Shown here piece by piece: positions 32,458 through 40,704 of a stretch of 64,000 bases of DNA (within the stretch, counting starts at the first letter, position 1; the number at the start of each line of letters is the position of its first letter). Made by a program: the position numbers and the translations under genes. The stretch is taken from contig NZ_CYGX02000045.1 of NCBI RefSeq assembly GCF_900019265.1, positions 62,364 to 126,363 of the forward strand, written 5' to 3'. A model generated the notes under the pieces. That model ran no database searches and was not told where the DNA came from. It saw nothing but the letters and a program-made list of their open reading frames with translations. This DNA is from Paraburkholderia ribeironis (GTDB lineage Bacteria > Pseudomonadota > Gammaproteobacteria > Burkholderiales > Burkholderiaceae).

Positions 32458-34002
32458 ATGAACGGAGCCGAAAGCCTGGTCCAGACGCTCACCGATCAGG
32501 GCGTCGATATATGTTTCGCGAACCCGGGTACCTCGGAGATGCACTTTCTGAAGGCGCTCGAAAATCCGCGCATGCGCAGCGTGCTGTGTCTTTTCGAGGG
32601 CGTGTGCACAGGCGCTGCGGACGGCTATTACCGGATGAAAGACACGCCAGCGTCCACGCTGCTGCATCTCGGGCCGGGACTCGCGAACGGCTTGGCCAAT
32701 ATTCACAATGCCAAACGGGCATCGTCGGGTATGGTCAACATCGTGGGCGAGCATTCGGCGTCGCATCTGAAATATGATCCACCGCTGACGTCCGATATCG
32801 AGGGCCTCGCACGACCGCTGAGTCACTGGGTGCGTCGCGTCGAGTCGCCGCGTGCGGTGGCGTGGGACGTTGCAGCCGCGGTAAGCAAGGCAAGCGAATA
32901 TCCGGCGCAAATCGCGACGCTCATCCTGCCCGGTGACGCCTCATGGCAAGACGCGGGCGAGCCGGTCGCGCCGCCGCGCACGGTTGCCGTGGCGAAGACG
33001 CCGGACGCCGCGCGCATCGATCACATTGCGAAGGTGTTGCGCTCGGGCGAGCCAACCCTCGTCGTGCTGGCCGGTCGCTCGACCCGCGGCCGCGCGCTCG
33101 AACTGGCAGGCAAGCTGAAGGCGGCGACAGGCTGCCGCCTCGCGACGCAATTCTTCAGCGCGCGGATCGAACGCGGGGCAGGGCGGGTCACGCTCGAGCG
33201 TATTCCGTATGCAGTCAATGCGGCCGTCGAGTATCTGAAAGGCTTCCGGCACATCATCACGGTCGAGACGACCGAGCCGATCGCGTTCTTCAGTTATCCT
33301 GACAAACCGAGCCTGCTCAAGTCGCCGGGCACCAGCGTTCATGCGCTGGCGGAGGTGGGCGAAGACGGTGCCGCTGGCCTCGAAATGCTGGTCGACGCGC
33401 TCGGCGCGACCTACACCCCGGCCGTGCTCCAGCAGCGTTCGACCTCCGCGCCGCCGACCGGCGCATTGGGGCCCGCAAGCATTGCCCAGGCGCTGGCTGC
33501 CGCGCTACCCGAAGACTGCGTCCTCGTCGACGAATCGCTGACCACTGGCCGCGAGACGATGGGGCTGACCGTGGGCGCTGCGCGTCACGACCTCATCAAT
33601 AACATGGGCGGCTCGATCGGCTATGGAACGCCGGTTGCGACCGGAGCCGCGCTGGCCTGTCCTGATCGGCGCGTGTTCTGCATGGTCGGTGACGGCAGTG
33701 CCATGTACACGATCCAGTCGCTGTGGACGCAGGCGCGCGAAGGTCTGAACATCACCACGATCATCTTTGCCAACAACAGCTACGCCATTCTCAAAGCCGA
33801 GTACGCCCACATGGGCGCCGGTGCGCCGGGTGAGCGCGCGCTCGCCATGATCGACATTGATCGTCCGCGGATCGACTGGTTGGCGATGGCGAAAAGCATG
33901 GGTGTGCCCGCTGTCGCCGTCGAAACAGCGGAGGCTTTCCACAAGGCCATGGCCGACTCGGTGCACGAGGCTGGTCCGTGTCTGATCGAGGTGAGGCTGT
34001 AA
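32458..34002 (+). CDS. ThDP-dependent enzyme (acetolactate synthase / benzoylformate decarboxylase type)
   Basis: A 514-residue thiamine diphosphate enzyme. The catalytic Glu lies in LCLFEGVCTGAADGYYRM (near residue 48), and the ThDP-Mg motif is VGDGSAMYTIQSLW followed by FANNSYAIL (near 400-440). The length fits the MdlC/IlvB group. Its start codon directly follows the aldolase stop, so it is translationally coupled. It could decarboxylate a 2-oxoacid product of ring cleavage. No regulatory small subunit is nearby, which argues against true acetolactate synthase. The exact substrate is unknown. Confidence 0.88.
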   Translation: MNGAESLVQTLTDQGVDICFANPGTSEMHFLKALENPRMRSVLCLFEGVCTGAADGYYRMKDTPASTLLHLGPGLANGLANIHNAKRASSGMVNIVGEHSASHLKYDPPLTSDIEGLARPLSHWVRRVESPRAVAWDVAAAVSKASEYPAQIATLILPGDASWQDAGEPVAPPRTVAVAKTPDAARIDHIAKVLRSGEPTLVVLAGRSTRGRALELAGKLKAATGCRLATQFFSARIERGAGRVTLERIPYAVNAAVEYLKGFRHIITVETTEPIAFFSYPDKPSLLKSPGTSVHALAEVGEDGAAGLEMLVDALGATYTPAVLQQRSTSAPPTGALGPASIAQALAAALPEDCVLVDESLTTGRETMGLTVGAARHDLINNMGGSIGYGTPVATGAALACPDRRVFCMVGDGSAMYTIQSLWTQAREGLNITTIIFANNSYAILKAEYAHMGAGAPGERALAMIDIDRPRIDWLAMAKSMGVPAVAVETAEAFHKAMADSVHEAGPCLIEVRL

Positions 34003-34030
34003 TTCTATTCAAGCATAAGGACGCACATCA

Positions 34031-34924
34031 ATGACAACGATCCTCACTGAGGTGCCGACGCTGCGCACCAATCTGGCTGACTATCCGGTAACGAAAGCGA
34101 TGAAGGATGGCCGCGTGACGTCGGGCATCGTGAAGCTCGACTATTGCGGACCCACGCCGGCACATAACGGCTTCAAGGCGATGGTTCGCGAAAACAGGTT
34201 CGACGCCGGCGAACTGGCGATCGTCACCTTTTTGCAGGCCAAGGCCTATGGAAAGCCTTATGTGCTGTTGCCGACGCCGATCTCGGGGCGCTTCCAGCAT
34301 CATTGCGCCGGCTTCAACATCGACTTCGGACACCTCAATCCCAAGGATATCGAGGGCAAGAAGGTCGGCGTTCGCACCTATACGCAGACGACCGCGCTCT
34401 GGATCCGCGGCATTCTGCGTCACGAATACGGTGTCGATCTCGACAAGGTGACCTGGATGACGCTCGGTGACGGGCACCTCGCCGAGTATCGCGATCCGAA
34501 TAACTGTGTGCGTTTGCCCGCAGGCTCGTCGATCCCGCAGATGATGCTCGACGGAGAGCTGAGTGCGGCATTGCTCGGCGAAGACATGCCGAAGGACCCG
34601 CGTGTGCGCACGCTCGTTCCCGATGCGCAGGCCGCCGCCAAAGACTGGTTTGCGCGTGAAGGGGTAGTGCCGATCAATCACATGTTCGTCGTGCACGAGG
34701 ACATTTCGAAGCAGCGTCCGGATGTGGTTCGCGAACTGTACCGGATGATCGTCGAGAGCCGCTCGCTCGCTGAAGGCGTGCCGGCCGTGTTTCCGCCGAT
34801 CGGTCTGGAGGCGAACCGCAAGGGGCTGCAATTGGCGATCGACTGGGCGCTCGACCAGAAGATCATTCCACATCGCCTGTCGGTGGATGAACTGTTTGAC
34901 GACGTCACGGCCAACCTGGGCTGA
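34031..34924 (+). CDS. 4,5-dihydroxyphthalate decarboxylase-like protein (second copy)
   Basis: A 297-residue paralogue of the protein at 26046. Shared blocks include FDAGELAIVTFLQAKAYG, DIEGKKVGVRTYTQTTALWIRG and LPAGSSIPQMMLDGELSA, and the same C-terminal FDDV/LFVDP-type ending. No signal peptide is present, so it is likely a cytoplasmic enzyme rather than a binding protein. AAGGA lies upstream of the ATG. It closes the plus-strand run. Two divergent copies in one block suggest two decarboxylation steps or two substrates. Confidence 0.82.
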   Translation: MTTILTEVPTLRTNLADYPVTKAMKDGRVTSGIVKLDYCGPTPAHNGFKAMVRENRFDAGELAIVTFLQAKAYGKPYVLLPTPISGRFQHHCAGFNIDFGHLNPKDIEGKKVGVRTYTQTTALWIRGILRHEYGVDLDKVTWMTLGDGHLAEYRDPNNCVRLPAGSSIPQMMLDGELSAALLGEDMPKDPRVRTLVPDAQAAAKDWFAREGVVPINHMFVVHEDISKQRPDVVRELYRMIVESRSLAEGVPAVFPPIGLEANRKGLQLAIDWALDQKIIPHRLSVDELFDDVTANLG

Positions 34925-35014
34925 GTGATGACGGAAGGAAGAGCGGAATCTGGGAGCGAGCGGTAAGAAACGAGACCACAACGCGTCGACAAAAGTGGCG
35001 ACGCAAAAGCAAAT

Positions 35015-35033
35015 GAGCGGTTTCACACCGCTC
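35015..35033. repeat. Hairpin upstream of PD40 propeller gene
   Basis: GAGCGGT and ACCGCTC form a 7-bp stem around TTCAC, 91 bp after the second decarboxylase-like gene and about 30 bp before the next start. There is no T tract; it could be a terminator or leader structure. Confidence 0.4.
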
Positions 35034-35064
35034 AACTACTTATAACTAACGGAGGCATTTCGCT

Positions 35065-36975
35065 GTGTCTTTAACTTCTTCTTTGAAGAAACTCATGGCT
35101 TGTACAGCCATCGGGGGCGCCTGGATTTTCATTTCGACCGGAGCGAGCGCCGCACCGGATGGAACTTTGTTGCTCAACCGCCTTGGGCCTGTGACTTCCG
35201 ATCTGTATGTGGCGAATGCGGACGGTACAGATGAGCACAAGTTGATTCCGACCGCAGGTTTTGATTACCACGGTTCCTTTTCGAAGGATGGTCAGTGGAT
35301 CGTCTTTACTTCTGAGCGTGACGGCCTGGGCCAGTCAAATCTCTATCGCGTCAGGGTGGATGGGACGGGCCTGCAGCAACTCACCAATCACATTGCGCTT
35401 GACGATGCCGCCGTCTTTTCGCCGACCGACCCTAACGTCATCGCATTCGTCTCGTCACGCAGGGGCGCGCAAGATTTCGGCACGACCAACATCTGGACGC
35501 TGAATATCGCAACCGGCGCGCTGAAGAACGTGACCGGCGATCTGAAATTCGATCCGAGCAAACCCCATAGCTATTTCAGACCCTACTGGTCTCCGGACGG
35601 CAAGTGGCTTGCACTCTCTTCCGACATTGGTTCCGAGTGGCGCGGCCACAATCTGCCGGTCGGCTGGGAACGCACGCAGGAAAGCAGCATCTATGTCATC
35701 AGGCCCGATGGCTCTGGCTGGAAGAAAATTGCCAGCAATCCCGGCTATGACGAGGGTTCTCCGTCCTGGTCACCTGACGGCAAGCGGGTAGTTTTTTATG
35801 AAACTCCAGTCGAGTCGACCTGGGGCGCACACCGTCCGGAGGGGATCAACTCCGTGAGCTCGCAACTGGTGTCGGTGGATCTGTCCGGCCTCGCCAGGAC
35901 GACATTGACAGCAACCCCCGGCTTCAAGGTATTCCCGCAATATCTGAGCGACACCAACGTGGCGTATCACGTCAAGGGCGGTGAGACCGAAGGTATCTAT
36001 ACGACGGCCGGCACTTTCCGCTCGACCAGCAACACGGGTATCCGTTCGCCGCGTTACTCGGCAGACGGCACTCGAATGGTCTATGAAAAGATCACGATGC
36101 GTCCAGCCCGCGCAAATGGAACGACGCTATTCAGCTTCGATCCTGCGTGGAACTATCGATACATCGACGTCTTTCCGCAGCTGTCAGCGGATCGCCAGAA
36201 ACTGGTGTATACGGAAAAAGCAATCAACTCTTCCATTGCCATCATCAATCCGGACTTTAGCGGCTATACGCGTATTTACGATCCCGCTACGAGCGGCCTG
36301 AATCCGGTTATGGTCAAGCAGGGACTGGCCGGTGCATTCCAGCCCACCTGGTCGCCGGATCGGCAGTGGGTGGCGTTTGGTGTGGGTCAATGGTTCTTCA
36401 CGCGCGCTGCGGGTCCTGGCCAGATCGTGCGTATCAAGGCTGATGGCAGCATGAACGGCCACCCGGAAGTGTTGACCGATGGCTCTATCAATTCGGGCTA
36501 CCCGAGCTACTCGCCGGATGGGAAAAAGCTCGTCTACCGCGTGTGGAGTGCCAAAGTGCAAGGGCTGCGCATTCTCGATCTGGATACGCGCGTAACCACC
36601 GTCCTGACCACTGAGCCGGACAACCTGCCGGGCTGGTCGCCGGATGGCAGCAAGATCGTGTTCACACGCAAGGAAATCAATCCGGATGATCCTAACAAGT
36701 TCCACTATGACGTGTACACAATCAAGCCGGACGGCACGGACCTGAAGCGTTTGACGACGCCCGGTGCGAACCAGGGGCATGCGACCTGGACCTGGGATGG
36801 CCGCATTGCGTACAGCTCCGGCGTCTATGGCTTCCGGGACGAACTTGCACTGTATGACAACACTTTCCAACCTGACGGCCAGAACTGGGTGATGAATGCT
36901 GACGGGTCCGATCAGCATCCGATCACGGATACGTTGTGGGAAGAATCGATGCCGTTGTACATCCCCAACCCTTGA
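35065..36975 (+). CDS. Exported TolB/PD40 beta-propeller protein
   Basis: A 636-residue protein starting at GTG with GGAGG eight bases upstream. The signal peptide (ACTAIGGAWIFISTGASA) is followed by many PD40/WD40-like repeats of the form SPDGKW/SPDGKR: YWSPDGKWLALSS, SWSPDGKRVVFYE, YSADGTRMVYE, TWSPDRQWVAFG, YSPDGKKLVYR and WSPDGSKIVFTR. These form one or more TolB-like propellers in the periplasm. The role is unknown; it may be a binding or scaffold protein. A strong terminator follows, so it is probably a separate transcription unit. Confidence 0.88.
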   Translation: MSLTSSLKKLMACTAIGGAWIFISTGASAAPDGTLLLNRLGPVTSDLYVANADGTDEHKLIPTAGFDYHGSFSKDGQWIVFTSERDGLGQSNLYRVRVDGTGLQQLTNHIALDDAAVFSPTDPNVIAFVSSRRGAQDFGTTNIWTLNIATGALKNVTGDLKFDPSKPHSYFRPYWSPDGKWLALSSDIGSEWRGHNLPVGWERTQESSIYVIRPDGSGWKKIASNPGYDEGSPSWSPDGKRVVFYETPVESTWGAHRPEGINSVSSQLVSVDLSGLARTTLTATPGFKVFPQYLSDTNVAYHVKGGETEGIYTTAGTFRSTSNTGIRSPRYSADGTRMVYEKITMRPARANGTTLFSFDPAWNYRYIDVFPQLSADRQKLVYTEKAINSSIAIINPDFSGYTRIYDPATSGLNPVMVKQGLAGAFQPTWSPDRQWVAFGVGQWFFTRAAGPGQIVRIKADGSMNGHPEVLTDGSINSGYPSYSPDGKKLVYRVWSAKVQGLRILDLDTRVTTVLTTEPDNLPGWSPDGSKIVFTRKEINPDDPNKFHYDVYTIKPDGTDLKRLTTPGANQGHATWTWDGRIAYSSGVYGFRDELALYDNTFQPDGQNWVMNADGSDQHPITDTLWEESMPLYIPNP

Positions 36976-37002
36976 TCTTTTCATAGTGTCGGTATGACAA
37001 AG

Positions 37003-37031
37003 CGCCGTGCGAAAAGCACGGCGTTTTTTTT
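37003..37031 (+). terminator. Intrinsic terminator
   Basis: An 8-bp stem (CGCCGTGC, loop GAAAA, GCACGGCG) is followed by eight T residues, 28 bp after the PD40 gene stop. Confidence 0.93.
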
Positions 37032-37080
37032 GGCTCTGAGACATGTTGGAACGGTACTGAAAGCAGTTCGCGAATCGCGC

Positions 37081-37147
37081 GTTGCGGAGATACACGAATA
37101 TCCGGTGCCGTTGAGCGTGACGCGCGACTGACTCCGGTTCTGGAGAG
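37081..37147 (-). pseudogene. Decayed porin 3' fragment
   Basis: Read on the minus strand this stretch gives LQNRSQSRVTLNGTGYSCIS, which matches the C-terminal region IQNRNQAKFTLNGTGYTGIA of the intact porin at 42772-43797. It is clearly similar at the DNA level too. Nothing of the rest of a porin can be followed on either side in the 37032-37488 gap, so this is a small gene relic. Confidence 0.6.
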
Positions 37148-37488
37148 GCGCCAGACGGAATCGGCGGCCCCGTGCAATGAGCACCGACTGCTCTGAAAGC
37201 CCCTTGCAGTGAAGTTCCACCTGCATGCGCCTCGCGATCATGATCCTCGCGACGTCGGTTCAGGCGTCGTTGGAAATCGATCGTTGAGTGAGGTCAGAGT
37301 CGCCGTTACGCGACCGAGAAGGCGTGCGTGCCAGGAAGTGACCCGCTGGCGTGAATGCAGCGAAGCGTTGCACAAGCGTGGCGCGCTTCAGTGAGTTTGC
37401 ACTGAACCGATTGAACAATCCGGGAATGCCGGTGTCCGTGAAAAGCTGCAAACCAGCGAATACCGGAGCACCTTGATCAAGTTCTTCT

Positions 37489-38811
37489 TTATTCAGTAGT
37501 GCCGCTCTGCGTCCCGGCAGAAGTCTGCATTGCTGTCTGCGCAATTTCGTTACCGATGTCGTTGACTTTCGGCGCCCATTTGCGCTGAAGCAGAATCACG
37601 GTGCTCGTTGCGCCGAGCAGCAGGAACCCGAAGATCGCCATCATGGGCAGTCTGTAGCTGCCGCCAAGATGGAGCAACCAGCCTGAAAGGCTCGCCGATA
37701 CACCGCCGGCGAGACTGGTGGCAACCTGTTGCAGTCCCGTGTTCAAGCCGACCGCCTGTTTGGGGATCAAGGTCAGCTTGACCAGCGCCAGGTTGTTCGC
37801 CGTGACAAGGCCGAGTAGCGAGAGCGAGAGCACGTTCCAGAACAGCGCCATGTCGGGCGACGGGGTGTAGGCGCCGAGCAGCACGGTCGTTGCGCCGATA
37901 AAGCCGGCCACGATGAAGCATTTGCGCACCACCACGGCGTCGTTGCCGCGGGCGATAATCCGGTCCGCGGCCCAGCCTGCGAGCGCTGCAACGACTGCAA
38001 TTCCAGCAAAGCTGAAGAACGTATAGAGCCCGGATTTTTCGAGGGAAAGACCGCGCTGCTCGACCAGATAGGCCGGCATCCAGGTCATGCAATAGAAAGT
38101 GAAATAGCTGTAGCAGAAGTTAGTGATCAGCCCGCCCCAGATGACCGGGCTGGCTAACAGGTTTCTGAGGGGCACCGAAGAGGCCTGCTGTATCGCTGCC
38201 GCAAGTTCTGCTTTGGATGGGTAATCGTTTTTAACCATCAGCAGCCAGGGCGCGAGCCAGATCAATCCGGCGAGGCCAGTCGCAATGAACATCACCTTCC
38301 ACGAATAGGCGACGATCATCCACGCCGCAATAGGCGCGCCGAGAGCGGGACCCATCTTGCCGCCGATCGAAAAGATGCCGAGGGCGGTGCCCTTCTGGGT
38401 TTCTTCGAAGTTGTTGGCGAGGTAGCGATAGGTGGCCGGAACCACGACGGCTTCGGCCACACCGATGAGCAGACGCATGATGATCAGCGCCGAAAGCGTC
38501 GTGACCATGCCGGTGGCCGCGGCCGCCATGCACCACAACACGAAGCAGATCGAGTAAGGCCATTTCACACCATAGCGATCGACCAGCCAACCCATCGGCA
38601 TCAGGAAGAGCCCGTAGGACCAGAAGACGGCTGAGTTGAGCCAGCCGCGCTGCACGCTCGTCAGTGCGAATTCGCGAATGAAGCTGTGGTCCGCGAGTGC
38701 GGAAGACAGGCTCGTGCGGTCAACGAAGGAAATCAATAGTCCGAGTGCGAGAAGCACGAGAACACTCCATGGATTCCCAGCTGCCGCTCGTTTCAATTGA
38801 TTCGTCTGCAT
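37489..38811 (-). CDS. MFS anion:cation symporter (paralogue of 29230 gene)
   Basis: A 440-residue MFS protein. The start at 38811 has GAGAG eight bases upstream; upstream in-frame ATGs add residues without family character. GWLVDRYGVKWPY and RLLIGVAEAVVVPATYRYL are the ACS-type motifs. It is similar to the carrier at 29230 along its full length, so one arose by duplication or both were recruited for related substrates. It is on the minus strand with the aldehyde dehydrogenase gene 94 bp upstream, in the same direction. Uptake of an aromatic or sugar acid is likely. Confidence 0.91.
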   Translation of the reverse strand: MQTNQLKRAAAGNPWSVLVLLALGLLISFVDRTSLSSALADHSFIREFALTSVQRGWLNSAVFWSYGLFLMPMGWLVDRYGVKWPYSICFVLWCMAAAATGMVTTLSALIIMRLLIGVAEAVVVPATYRYLANNFEETQKGTALGIFSIGGKMGPALGAPIAAWMIVAYSWKVMFIATGLAGLIWLAPWLLMVKNDYPSKAELAAAIQQASSVPLRNLLASPVIWGGLITNFCYSYFTFYCMTWMPAYLVEQRGLSLEKSGLYTFFSFAGIAVVAALAGWAADRIIARGNDAVVVRKCFIVAGFIGATTVLLGAYTPSPDMALFWNVLSLSLLGLVTANNLALVKLTLIPKQAVGLNTGLQQVATSLAGGVSASLSGWLLHLGGSYRLPMMAIFGFLLLGATSTVILLQRKWAPKVNDIGNEIAQTAMQTSAGTQSGTTE

Positions 38812-38904
38812 CGACGTTTCTCTCATGTTGCGAAAAGAGTCCGGATGACCCGAGGCCTCTTTTCGCTCATAGGGTGATCGGCTACGTACGATTGTCCGCA
38901 GCAA

Positions 38905-40341
38905 TCAGCAAGGCTGTCCCTCACGCTCAGCGAGCCACGCAGGGGCACTCTGAAGCGCAACTGGCCGAAGGAAGCGGTCCATCGCGGCACAGCCTACCGA
39001 GGTCGTGAAGGGCTGGGTTGACGCCGGCCATGGTCCACCGTGCTGCTGACTACCCGTCACGGCAACTCCGGTAGGAACGCCGCTGAAAAGAACCCGCCCG
39101 GCGATCTGCGTCGCGCAGCGCGTGATACGGCGCGCGTCGGCAGAGTCGCTTTGTGCACCCCAGATGGTCACTGTCAAACTTCCGCCGACCGCGTTCAGAA
39201 CTTCCACGATTTCATCGGTAGAACCCGCACGCACGAGAAGGCAGGCTGGACCAAAGATCTCCTCATGCAACGCGTGCTGTGCCACAAAGTTCTTCGCGCT
39301 GGTTCGCGCAAGCACTGGACGCGGCGGCGCATGATCTTCACTGGCAGACTCGCCGGCCAGAATGGTCTGCACGCCGGGCGTGCCAATCAGACGGGCAACA
39401 CCTGCATCGAAATTGCGCTTCATGGCTGGTGTCAGCATGGCGTGGGTCTTCTTGCTCTGCAGTGCGTCACGCAGCGCACTTTCAAATCTGTCGGCGTCTG
39501 CACTGTCGAGCAGCACAACCAGGCCGGGACTCGTGCAGACCTGTCCAGATCCGAACTCGATCGACGCGGCCAGATTCTGCGCCAGTTCCTCTGCTTGCGC
39601 GGCCAGCGCGGATGGCATCGCGACGACCGGATTGATCGAGCCGAGTTCGCCATAGAACGGGATCGGTCGAGGACGCGAATTCGCTTGCGCCCACAATGCC
39701 GTACCGCCCTTGAATGATCCGGTAAAGGCAACTGCTGCGATATCGGGACTACGTACCAGTTCGACGCCTACGTCGACGCCCGCACCCTCCACCATGCCGA
39801 GCAGGCCCTCAGGCAATCCCTGCTGTGCCAGTACCGAGCGCGCCAGTTCGAATACCTTGCGCGACAGGCGCGGATGACCGGGGTGCGCCTTTATCACCAC
39901 GGGGCAGCCGGCAGCGAGGGCTGACGCGGTGTCGCCACCCAGGACGGAGAACGCAAATGGAAAATTGCTCGCCGAGAACATCGCGACGGGTCCAAGCGGA
40001 ATGCGCACACGAGTCAGATGCGGGCGCCCAAGAGGAGGCGCGCCGACGATAGCCGCGTCTTCGGACACCGCAAAGGCATGGCCGGCCTCGACGTGATCGG
40101 CAAACGCGCGAAGCTGAAAATTGGTGCGCTCCAGTTCGCCATTCAGCCTCACGGGCCCAAGCGAGGTTTCATCATCGCCGAGACTGACCAGCGCTTCCCG
40201 ATGTGCGATCAGCGCATCTCCGAGTCCGCGCAAGAGTGATGCACGGGTTTGGGCGGATGACTGAGCCCAATCGTCGGCTACCTGCGCCGCCGCTGTAACG
40301 GTGGCGCGAATCTGAGCGGCTGTGTGCTCCTGAATCTGCAT
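38905..40341 (-). CDS. Alpha-ketoglutarate semialdehyde-type dehydrogenase
   Basis: A 478-residue NAD(P)-dependent aldehyde dehydrogenase. The start at 40341 has GGAG upstream. Motifs are VAMFSASNFPFAFSVLGGDT (cofactor region), AVAFTGSFKGG, GELGSINPVV carrying the general-base Glu, and GSGQVCTSPGLVVL with the catalytic Cys (near residue 285). The C-terminal GVPTGVAVTGSQQHGGPWP and TTSVGCAAMDRFLRPVA are the marks of 2,5-dioxovalerate (ketoglutarate semialdehyde) dehydrogenases. It would feed carbon from sugar acids or hydroxyproline into the TCA cycle, so together with the MFS gene it may form a sugar-acid unit rather than part of aromatic catabolism. Confidence 0.9.
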   Translation of the reverse strand: MQIQEHTAAQIRATVTAAAQVADDWAQSSAQTRASLLRGLGDALIAHREALVSLGDDETSLGPVRLNGELERTNFQLRAFADHVEAGHAFAVSEDAAIVGAPPLGRPHLTRVRIPLGPVAMFSASNFPFAFSVLGGDTASALAAGCPVVIKAHPGHPRLSRKVFELARSVLAQQGLPEGLLGMVEGAGVDVGVELVRSPDIAAVAFTGSFKGGTALWAQANSRPRPIPFYGELGSINPVVAMPSALAAQAEELAQNLAASIEFGSGQVCTSPGLVVLLDSADADRFESALRDALQSKKTHAMLTPAMKRNFDAGVARLIGTPGVQTILAGESASEDHAPPRPVLARTSAKNFVAQHALHEEIFGPACLLVRAGSTDEIVEVLNAVGGSLTVTIWGAQSDSADARRITRCATQIAGRVLFSGVPTGVAVTGSQQHGGPWPASTQPFTTSVGCAAMDRFLRPVALQSAPAWLAEREGQPC

Positions 40342-40403
40342 TGCTACTCCAGAGGGATGGAAAAAAATTCTGAACGTTTGGTGTCGTGGAATGAGGCGCT
40401 GCG

Positions 40404-40630
40404 CTAGGAAGCGGTCAACTTTTCCCTTTGGGCCAGCGAAGGGAACAGTTTCATCCAGAGAGCGACGATCATCACGGTGCCCGCGCCGCCCAACAGTACA
40501 GAGGGCACCGCGCCCAGTCATACATCTGCCAGGCAACGATCACCATGAGCATCTGGTTGGACATGGTCATCGCAATACGGCTCAGAAAGAAGTACCGGTA
40601 GGAAGAAATCGCAAGAACCGGGTTCTTCAT
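40404..40630 (-). pseudogene. MFS transporter with large internal deletion
   Basis: The first ~36 codons from ATG 40630 read MKNPVLAISSYRYFFLSR and then NQMLMVIVAWQMYD, a typical MFS N-terminus up to the end of TM1. Near 40505 the frame shifts, and the other frame continues VPSVLLGGAGTVMIVALWMKLFP and ends KLTAS at 40404, a typical MFS C-terminus. About 350 codons between the two ends are missing, so this is a deletion relic. Confidence 0.72.
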
Positions 40631-40704
40631 GAGCGAGAGAGTCTGGTAGGGAAGTGCATGACACGACACAGCGGCCGCCGCCGATGATGTGGCTTCAGAA
40701 ACCA

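Noticed and set aside
31396..32910. A 504-codon minus-strand frame across the dioxygenase, aldolase and ThDP genes
   Set aside because: It is antisense to three recognisable enzymes and shows no domain of its own.
32458..34002. Annotation as acetolactate synthase for valine/leucine synthesis
   Set aside because: No regulatory subunit or ilvC nearby, and the gene is coupled to a catabolic aldolase; only the ThDP fold is claimed.
36184..37095. A 303-codon minus-strand frame across the end of the PD40 gene and terminator
   Set aside because: It crosses a strong terminator and is antisense to clear SPDG repeats.
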